Both the position numbers and the translations under genes were made by a program. The notes beneath the pieces were generated by a model that saw only the letters and a list, made by a program, of their open reading frames with translations, had not been told where the DNA came from and did not search any database. A stretch of 13,453 nucleotides of DNA from positions 1-13,453 of the forward strand of contig CALJBY010000182.1 in the NCBI GenBank assembly GCA_938024025.1, written 5' to 3'. Positions 8,489-13,453 of the stretch are shown piece after piece. The DNA comes from an uncultured bacterium (lineage in GTDB: Bacteria > Desulfobacterota > WTBG01). Positions within the stretch are counted from its first letter, which is position 1; the number at the start of each line of letters is the position of its first letter.

Positions 8489-8545
8489 TGCCCGCGCTCG
8501 GCCAGGGAGCTCCCTGGCCGACACGAGTGTCAGCTCGCGCAGGCA
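8489..8545. repeat. GC-rich foldable element with a perfect 24-bp palindrome
   Basis: Bases 8498-8521 are a perfect palindrome (TCGGCCAGGGAG followed by its reverse complement). A second palindrome GACACGAGTGTC lies at 8520-8531, except for its two central bases. An outer 9-bp stem with one mismatch closes both: TGCCCGCGC at 8489-8497 against GCGCAGGCA at 8537-8545. The whole folds as a three-way junction. It is much richer in G+C than its surroundings and lies in the 199-bp gap between serpin and PilZ genes. Five T at 8553-8557 follow, so it might terminate serpin transcription, though the T-run is seven bases after the outer stem. It could equally be a dispersed repeat or a small structured RNA. 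Confidence 0.7.
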
Positions 8546-8606
8546 GCCAGGCTTTTTACGAAGTCGTCAACATTAAGCATTCGACCATTAATAAGGAGGC
8601 ACATAC

Positions 8607-9002
8607 ATGAAGGATAATCACAAGACAAAAGAGGAACTCATTGACGAGTTGGAGATGCACCGTCAACGGTTAGCTGAACTCGAAAGAAAGATCGACAAAT
8701 TAGAAGCACTGGAGGAAAAGAGCTCGGTTAAATCGACAGCCCGCCATCCACGGGTGAAGCTTGATGCAACCATCGAGTTCATCGGTCATTTTGACAGCGT
8801 ACAAGCAAAAGGCATCAATTTTTCTGAAGGGGGCATCTGCTTTGAACTGAATGAAGCACTCCCGTTTGATTTAAGATTTGCACATGAAGGAGAGATGCAC
8901 AAGCGTTGTGCTCATCTCATCTGGATGAAACGTTTCCCCGACGGTGGTTATCGATTCGGCTTTCAGTTTGTTCAGTCTGAAGAGAACACCTCACGGTACT
9001 AG
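8607..9002 (+). CDS. PilZ domain protein with N-terminal coiled coil
   Basis: This 131-residue cytoplasmic protein has a strong AAGGAGG at 8593-8599 before its ATG. Residues 5-38 form a charged coiled coil (KTKEELIDELEMHRQRLAEL), a segment like those linking sensor domains in histidine kinases. Residues 44-125 look like a PilZ domain, the usual receptor for the second messenger cyclic di-GMP. The sequence RHPR (46-49) begins the domain, NFSEGG (71-76) fits (D/N)xSxxG, and it ends GYRFGFQFVQ. The first arginine of the canonical RxxxR is replaced by Ala45, so ligand binding may be weak or lost. PilZ proteins control motility, adhesion or exopolysaccharide output, but no partner gene is adjacent. 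It ends 56 bases before the convergent permease gene. GTACTAGTAC (8996-9005) overlaps its stop. Confidence 0.82.
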   Translation: MKDNHKTKEELIDELEMHRQRLAELERKIDKLEALEEKSSVKSTARHPRVKLDATIEFIGHFDSVQAKGINFSEGGICFELNEALPFDLRFAHEGEMHKRCAHLIWMKRFPDGGYRFGFQFVQSEENTSRY

Positions 9003-9058
9003 TACTATACACGTTTACCTGAGAGTAGTATTACTTTGGGAATTACATTGTGTCTCAC

Positions 9059-10756
9059 TCACATTTCTATCGTGGCGAGTTTCTTGAGGCCGAGTCGCAT
9101 GGGGACAATAAAGGCAAGAATATTCAAGAGAAAGGCTATGGTAAAAAGGCCCATAATTTCCAGGTGCTCTACCCCGGTCAGCGGGAATCCCCTCGTTTTT
9201 GATATGAAAAAGAGGTATACAGGGCGCGCCTCCAGAATAACAACCAACCCAACAAAGGATATTGCCACGATCATATAGAGCATGCCACCAAAGCCCGTTG
9301 AAATCTGTGAAACATTTTCCACGTTGAATCGGGGAAAACAGGCACCGAATCCTATACCTAAACTGGTAATACCAAAGGTCATCCCTGCAATGGTAATGGC
9401 TGAGAGCCATATCATGAACGGGGTAGCGTTCATTAACAGATCAGTTGTAATAATCAAGAGTTCCGCTGGAATCAGCAGGAAGAAGAAATTGACCCAGAAT
9501 TTACTCCAGACCAGGGTACGCAGTTTTAAAGGTGATGATTTAAGAATCCAAAAGGCTCTCCCCTCGAGGCTTATACTGGGAAAGGTGAAACGGACTGCTA
9601 CTGCAGCAATGACAAATGCTGCCAGCCCAAGATTGATAAAGGATATTAAGTTCTGAAGATAAAAGGTAGGCATGGGTGACCGCTCAAGCGGGAGAACACT
9701 GAAGTTGTATATATAAATGATGATCAGCGCACCAATGAGAAACAGTTGAGGCCACTGGTTAGTATCGCGCAGAAAGATCCTCAGATCCTTGAGAATGACA
9801 ACACGGATCTGTGAGGGAAGGGGTTTAAAGAGCAATTCAATCAAACGATTCATCAGTTTTGACCGGGTCAAACGAGCGGTTTTTGCTTCCTGGGCCTTGG
9901 ACCATGCATCGTAGTATATCCTCTCAAAAAGCCACTCTCCCATTACGACAAATGCCAGTCCTGTACTCCAGAGAACAAGAATAAAGAGCCACCAGTCCTC
10001 TCCGGTGTCAAAGAGAAACGGTGCAATGGCATTGACCGCCCACTGGCTTGGTATGATGGGTGAAGTGGGTGCCTTTAAATTGCTGATGTAGTCCATTACG
10101 AGGTAGAAGCTTTCGGGATCCACCAATCGTTCCGGCTGAAGAAACCGGATAAATAGAAACACGCCCACAACCAGAACAATGGAGACAAGCAGAATGATAT
10201 CCTTAAGCCGCCGGGCGGGAAAGATTGAGACCAAAAGGAGTATCAACATAATCCCCGCACCAGCAGCAATGAGGAGAAAGGGAATAATCACCCCTGCCAG
10301 GGTAAGATAGTAAGAGAGTGAGGCACTATAGACCATACCGTATGCCAGAAAAACAGGAAAGCTAAAGAAGAGAACCGTCCAGGAACTGTTGACAGTAGTT
10401 TCAATAAACCGGGCGGCATAGAATTGTGGACGTGATAGAGGCAAGGCGTTCAGAAGCTGCAAGTCATCCGATAAAAAAACAGTAGAGAGGGCGGTAATGA
10501 CGTTACTGAATATTAAAAGCGAGAAAAAGGTGAGAAAAACCATTGAAAGCAGCTTCGAGGAAAGAAGTGTACCGATAACCTCGATGCTCGAAAAATAGCT
10601 GAGCACCTTAAAGAATACGAAAAATGTTCCCAGCCAGAAGAGCAAGGCCATGGAAAAGAAAATGATAGCGCGCAGGAGTTTTCTCTTCCCTCCCCGTTGT
10701 GAAGCATTTTTGTAAGAACGTATTTTCGCGCTGAGGAGTGTTTTGATCTCGTCCAT
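9059..10756 (-). CDS. ABC-2-like transporter permease, about 12 TM segments
   Basis: This 565-residue integral membrane protein begins 12 bases after the ATPase gene ends, so it is the membrane partner of that ATPase. Roughly twelve hydrophobic segments can be seen. Two groups are separated by a cytoplasmic-looking stretch (about residues 279-335) containing EAKTARLTRSKLMNRL and LKDLRIFLRDTNQWPQL. Segments include residues 27-55, 63-93, 127-150, 151-180, 187-206, 256-278 and 336-355. Five more follow. The size and twelve-TM layout suggest two fused six-TM halves, as in some bacterial exporters whose ATPase works as a homodimer. It may belong to the putative ABC exporter family, which I cannot confirm. 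The substrate is unknown. The upstream base context has only a weak AGG-type ribosome site. Confidence 0.85.
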   Translation of the reverse strand: MDEIKTLLSAKIRSYKNASQRGGKRKLLRAIIFFSMALLFWLGTFFVFFKVLSYFSSIEVIGTLLSSKLLSMVFLTFFSLLIFSNVITALSTVFLSDDLQLLNALPLSRPQFYAARFIETTVNSSWTVLFFSFPVFLAYGMVYSASLSYYLTLAGVIIPFLLIAAGAGIMLILLLVSIFPARRLKDIILLVSIVLVVGVFLFIRFLQPERLVDPESFYLVMDYISNLKAPTSPIIPSQWAVNAIAPFLFDTGEDWWLFILVLWSTGLAFVVMGEWLFERIYYDAWSKAQEAKTARLTRSKLMNRLIELLFKPLPSQIRVVILKDLRIFLRDTNQWPQLFLIGALIIIYIYNFSVLPLERSPMPTFYLQNLISFINLGLAAFVIAAVAVRFTFPSISLEGRAFWILKSSPLKLRTLVWSKFWVNFFFLLIPAELLIITTDLLMNATPFMIWLSAITIAGMTFGITSLGIGFGACFPRFNVENVSQISTGFGGMLYMIVAISFVGLVVILEARPVYLFFISKTRGFPLTGVEHLEIMGLFTIAFLLNILAFIVPMRLGLKKLATIEM

Positions 10757-10768
10757 TACGTTTACCTG

Positions 10769-11527
10769 CTAGAGCCTTAAAGCCTCGACCACCTTCTGAA
10801 CCTCTTCTCCACCAATGAGCTTAAAAAAGATGGAATCCAGCGTACTTCCCTCACTTCCTGATTTTTCCCTCAATTCTTTAATGGTCCCTGCTGCAATAAT
10901 TTTCCCCCGTTGAATAATGGCAATACGGTCACACACCTCTTCAGCAATTTCAAGGGTATGGGTTGACATAAACACCGTCCCACCCTGGGCACAAAAACCC
11001 CTGAACACTTCCTTCACCAGCCTTGCGCCGCGTGGATCAAGACCGACCATGGGTTCATCTACAATAATCAACTTGGGTTGGTGGATAAATGCCGATGCCA
11101 TCACCAAGCGCTGTTTCATGCCATGTGAAAAACTCTCAATCAACTCATTTTGCCACTCAGTAAGATCAAAGAGTCTGAAGAGGTAGGTTATTCTTTGCTC
11201 AACACCATTTGAAGAGCAGTTATAAAGCCCGGCAATAAACCTTAAAAATTCCAGCGCGGTGAGCTTTTCGTAAAGGAAAGGACGATCCGGGATAAAACCC
11301 ACCACTCTTTTGGCCCGGATAGGATGCTGAGCTAAGTCCCATCCATCGATAGTCACTGTTCCGCTGGTCGGTTGGATTAAACCGGCTAACATCTTTATGG
11401 TCGTCGTTTTCCCCGCCCCGTTCGGTCCCAGAAATCCGAAGATTTCTCCCGGTTTCACCTCGAGACCGATAGCATCTACCGCAATGAAGTCCCCATACCG
11501 TTTGCTTACCGTGTTCAACGTGATCAT
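10769..11527 (-). CDS. ABC transporter ATP-binding protein (ABC-2 exporter type)
   Basis: This 252-residue cytoplasmic ATPase powers the adjacent permease. Motifs in order are Walker A GPNGAGKTT (34-42), a Q-loop region GFIPDRPFLYEKLT in which the usual Gln is Asp81, the signature SFSHGMKQR (132-140, a degenerate LSGGQ), Walker B LIIVDEP (153-159), D-loop GLDP and the H-loop His190 in STH. The subtype with FSHGMKQR and a C-terminal tail of about 50 residues is that of exporters paired with ABC-2 permeases. Its ATG overlaps the stop of the transglutaminase-like gene as ATGA, so translation is probably coupled. The absence of a second ATPase gene suggests a homodimer. Confidence 0.95.
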   Translation of the reverse strand: MITLNTVSKRYGDFIAVDAIGLEVKPGEIFGFLGPNGAGKTTTIKMLAGLIQPTSGTVTIDGWDLAQHPIRAKRVVGFIPDRPFLYEKLTALEFLRFIAGLYNCSSNGVEQRITYLFRLFDLTEWQNELIESFSHGMKQRLVMASAFIHQPKLIIVDEPMVGLDPRGARLVKEVFRGFCAQGGTVFMSTHTLEIAEEVCDRIAIIQRGKIIAAGTIKELREKSGSEGSTLDSIFFKLIGGEEVQKVVEALRL

Positions 11528-13002
11528 CTGTATTCCATGACCTCCAATGTCACTACGCCTATTAATTTAATAATTTCAAGCTGTTTATCTAATCCCCCCT
11601 CAACAAAGCAAATGTGTGTTGCATCGACGGGTAGTTGGTCCATTGTTGGGTCCACACTCATCCAGCGGCCCACGAAAACATCTGCCCAGGCATGATAATA
11701 AAAGCTTCCCTGATTATAGACGATGCCTGCACAGAGCTTACTCGGGATACCGACCGCCCGGCAGAGCGCCACAAAAAGCGTTGAGTGCTCATTGCAGTCC
11801 CCCACCTTTACCCGTAACACATCGAGCGCGCTGGGAATACTAAGGGTCGGCTTTTTTTCAATGGTGCGATACACCCATTCTTTAATGCGTGTGACAGCTT
11901 CTAGTGCATCCCGCTCACTACCAACAATCTCCTGTGCCTTTTCTATAAGCGTCTTATCGGTACTCTGGAGAAAAGCCGTTGGCGTAAGATAGGGTTTCAT
12001 ATCTCCCTGAGGAGTGAAGGGAATGGTGTAGGACGTACCTACTGAGAGCTGCTCCCGGGTGATTTCCAGCACATTCTCTGAACGTTTTTGTCGATGGGAA
12101 GAAAGATTAAACTCATCCAGATTAATATTCTTTATACGCACTTTGAGGTATGAAGGGTCCGCAATCATGATCGGTCGCTTGACAGGAATGGCACTTGCAG
12201 CAATGAGATCTTTGGTAGTCTCACCCCAATTTTCGGTCAGTGCGTCAGTTTTGCTCTCCTTGAGCATCATCAAACCAAGTGGACTCTCCTCTTTAATGGT
12301 GCTACCATCTTCATCAATCCATGAACGGAGCTCAATTCCCTTAAAAGTACTTTTTATGCGATAGCAGTCAATATGCTTATCGCGTAAGGTAACCTCTTCT
12401 ATCCCCTCAACGAGCACCTCCACCGGGGTGGTGCTCATCGTGGAAGGATCAAAGACGTGGTAGCGTAACTTCTTTCCCACCATCAAGCCATCAGCAAGCA
12501 TCATGGGTTTGATAGAACTCGCAAGGCAGGGTATCTCCTTAAGAGGAATAACACTCTTTTTAACGCTCCCCCCCGATAGGAGATCCATGTGCAGTTTTTT
12601 CCCCTTAATGGTACCCTTTGCCTGAAATGAAAAAAGGTTTGAAAACATCCGAAACTCGAATGACTTGAGCATAAACGCATTATCTACCTGCGAAGTAATC
12701 TGGGTATCTATCCTCTGGGGAGTACCCATCACAGTTAGATCCATGATTCCCTGCTCATGAATCTCATATCCTTTAAATGCTTTCTTGATCTTGGAAACGG
12801 CATAGCCGACCTTATCGTTTCCCCAGTATATACCCATCCACTCTTCCCGGGGACGGAGTTGCTGCCCTGCTCGGTTTGCGTTGCTGTAGCTCTCAGCAGC
12901 ATTAAAATAGGTCCTCTGTACAAGAACACCCATCAGCAGCATCCAGATAATAATGATGAACACCCTGATAATTTTGTAAGGACGGTTACCTTCGTTTTGC
13001 AT
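11524..13002 (-). CDS. Membrane-anchored transglutaminase-like (cysteine peptidase fold) protein
   Basis: The predicted protein is 492 residues from the ATG at 13002. A GTG at 13014 would add only four residues and lacks a ribosome site. Residues 11-29 (IIRVFIIIIWMLLMGVLVQ) are one membrane segment after a basic N terminus, so the rest should be periplasmic. Residues of about 55-300 are mostly beta strands (EEWMGIYWGNDKVGYAVSKI at the start). A transglutaminase-like core follows, with VGDCNEHSTLF (Cys403), YYHAWADVF (His437) and SVDPTMDQLP (Asp451) forming the catalytic triad. Bacterial members are usually peptidases or protein-modifying enzymes rather than cross-linkers. As first gene of the unit with an ABC exporter, it may process or receive the exported substrate. 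This is inferred from linkage only. Confidence 0.9.
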   Translation of the reverse strand: MQNEGNRPYKIIRVFIIIIWMLLMGVLVQRTYFNAAESYSNANRAGQQLRPREEWMGIYWGNDKVGYAVSKIKKAFKGYEIHEQGIMDLTVMGTPQRIDTQITSQVDNAFMLKSFEFRMFSNLFSFQAKGTIKGKKLHMDLLSGGSVKKSVIPLKEIPCLASSIKPMMLADGLMVGKKLRYHVFDPSTMSTTPVEVLVEGIEEVTLRDKHIDCYRIKSTFKGIELRSWIDEDGSTIKEESPLGLMMLKESKTDALTENWGETTKDLIAASAIPVKRPIMIADPSYLKVRIKNINLDEFNLSSHRQKRSENVLEITREQLSVGTSYTIPFTPQGDMKPYLTPTAFLQSTDKTLIEKAQEIVGSERDALEAVTRIKEWVYRTIEKKPTLSIPSALDVLRVKVGDCNEHSTLFVALCRAVGIPSKLCAGIVYNQGSFYYHAWADVFVGRWMSVDPTMDQLPVDATHICFVEGGLDKQLEIIKLIGVVTLEVMEYR

Positions 13003-13010
13003 AGAAACGG

Positions 13011-13017
13011 TCACCTT
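13011..13017 (-). promoter_or_regulatory. Shine-Dalgarno deciding the transglutaminase-like start
   Basis: Read on the - strand, AAGGTGA lies eight bases before the ATG at 13002. This favours that start over the in-frame GTG at 13014, which lies inside the same Shine-Dalgarno. Confidence 0.7.
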
Positions 13018-13069
13018 GTTATCCGAACGAAAAAGCCCGTATTTTCCAGTAAAGTGGTCAATGTGAGCA

Positions 13070-13134
13070 AGGAGGACGTCCTTAAAAATCTAAGCAACTT
13101 ATTCTCATCACTGATAATTGTCCTCCTCAAGCAT
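13070..13134 (-). promoter_or_regulatory. Possible leader with two tiny ORFs and a Shine-Dalgarno-masking stem
   Basis: On the - strand, upstream of the transglutaminase-like gene, ATG at 13134 opens an 8-codon ORF (MLEEDNYQ) whose TGA overlaps the ATG of a second 8-codon ORF (MRISCLDF, ending TAA at 13084-13082). GAGGAGG inside the first ORF could serve the second. The 8-bp arms AGGAGGAC (read on -, 13127-13120) and GTCCTCCT (13077-13070) are complementary and could hide that site. Such short ORFs can arise by chance, so this is only a candidate. Confidence 0.25.
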
Positions 13135-13267
13135 TACCGTGCCCCTCAGGGTAGCGTATGCAAAGCTTCTTTATGCGTTTTAACTGAGAAACTTAAGGGC
13201 TTTCTCCTTCCGGATATATTCTAAAAGAATAAAAAAAGGAAAGTTGCACCCGTAGGAAAGCAGGGAT

Positions 13268-13325
13268 ATAAGCAGGAAACTGCGTCCAAGTGCCCTCCTC
13301 CATAACTATAGCACAACCTGCTTAT
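13268..13325. repeat. 9-bp inverted repeat with inner stem, possible structured RNA or operator
   Basis: ATAAGCAGG at 13268-13276 is the exact reverse complement of CCTGCTTAT at 13317-13325. Inside it GTGC (13290-13293) pairs with GCAC (13311-13314). On the + strand the left arm can alternatively fold as GCAG-GAAA-CTGC (13272-13283), a stem with a GNRA tetraloop. The two folds exclude each other. The conserved core of no riboswitch I know is present. Confidence 0.4.
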
Positions 13326-13453
13326 CGGCAGCCAGGCATAAAGTATTAAGGCTATTTTTATTTTATATTTAAAATTATCTAAAAATTATTTAAATAAACC
13401 TAAGTATACTCATCATCCTTCCACCAGTTTTCACCAGCAGGTACATTTTTGAT

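Larger units (their letters stand above)
13003..13453. other. Non-coding right end, probable promoter/leader of the - strand unit
   Basis: No credible gene is visible on either strand. The + strand frame open across 12757-13224 is antisense to the transglutaminase-like gene and has no protein-like features. The stretch holds the leader described at 13070-13134, a stem-forming repeat at 13268-13325, and an A+T-rich tract at 13338-13411 that could be promoter or UP-element DNA for a gene in either direction. I could not identify -35/-10 boxes with confidence. Confidence 0.5.

Noticed and set aside
8404..8610. Open frame of 68 codons between serpin and PilZ genes
   Set aside because: It starts at a GTG overlapping the serpin stop, has no ribosome site, no recognisable protein character, and is largely made of the palindromic GC-rich element.
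9003..9058. Bidirectional terminator in the 56-base convergent gap
   Set aside because: No stable stem with a T-run is visible on either strand. Only the short palindrome GTACTAGTAC at its left edge is present.
12757..13224. A 155-codon + strand open frame at the right end
   Set aside because: It is mostly antisense to the well-supported transglutaminase-like gene, has no ribosome site and no family motifs.
13015..13453. Known riboswitch (cyclic di-GMP, TPP, fluoride, cobalamin) or tRNA at the right end
   Set aside because: I compared remembered conserved cores on both strands and none matched. Isolated words such as GGACGCA are not enough.
1..13453. CRISPR array, phage genes, toxin-antitoxin or defence island
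   Set aside because: No spaced direct repeats, integrase, phage structural genes or paired small toxin/antitoxin genes are visible.

Overview
This window comes from a bacterium with moderate GC content (roughly half G+C by eye). Exported proteins with clear signal peptides, a PilZ protein and a membrane-anchored transglutaminase-like protein suggest a Gram-negative-type, free-living environmental organism. No ribosomal or phylogenetic marker gene is present, so I do not place it in a phylum. All genes from the left edge to 9002 lie on the + strand. All genes from 9059 to 13002 lie on the - strand. The two blocks converge across only 56 bases.

Left block, sugar and envelope metabolism (1-4884): a nucleotide-sugar dehydrogenase of the UDP-glucose/UDP-ManNAc type cut off by the window edge, a secreted SGNH/GDSL-type hydrolase, and an Escherichia-type phosphoglucomutase (pgm) split by a one-base frameshift in a run of nine C. 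Twenty bases separate the hydrolase from pgm, so they are probably co-transcribed. Together they suggest surface polysaccharide precursor supply and modification. This is an inference from family roles.

Middle block (4911-9002): a series of small or accessory genes. These are a 70-residue half-ferritin/rubrerythrin-like protein, a VOC (glyoxalase-fold) protein, a DUF4404 protein, an exported NlpC/P60 peptidase, an exported serpin with an inhibitory-type hinge, and a PilZ protein with an N-terminal coiled coil. Two non-coding structures interrupt it. One is a 167-bp MITE-like element with perfect 28-bp terminal inverted repeats, whose left end contains the NlpC/P60 stop codon. The other is a GC-rich element with a perfect 24-bp palindrome inside a larger foldable structure, just after the serpin.

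Right block (- strand, 13002 down to 9059): a three-gene unit of a membrane-anchored periplasmic transglutaminase-like protein, an ABC-2-type ATPase and a roughly 12-TM permease. The first two overlap by four bases (ATGA) and the last two are 12 bases apart. The spacing indicates one operon and probably one functional exporter-type system. The last 450 bases hold no convincing gene. They contain the unit's probable leader/promoter region, with inverted repeats, two tiny leader ORFs and an A+T-rich tract.

I did not find a clearly new multi-gene system. The best leads are the split pgm, the inverted-repeat element, the structured element after the serpin, the serpin itself, and the transglutaminase/ABC unit.
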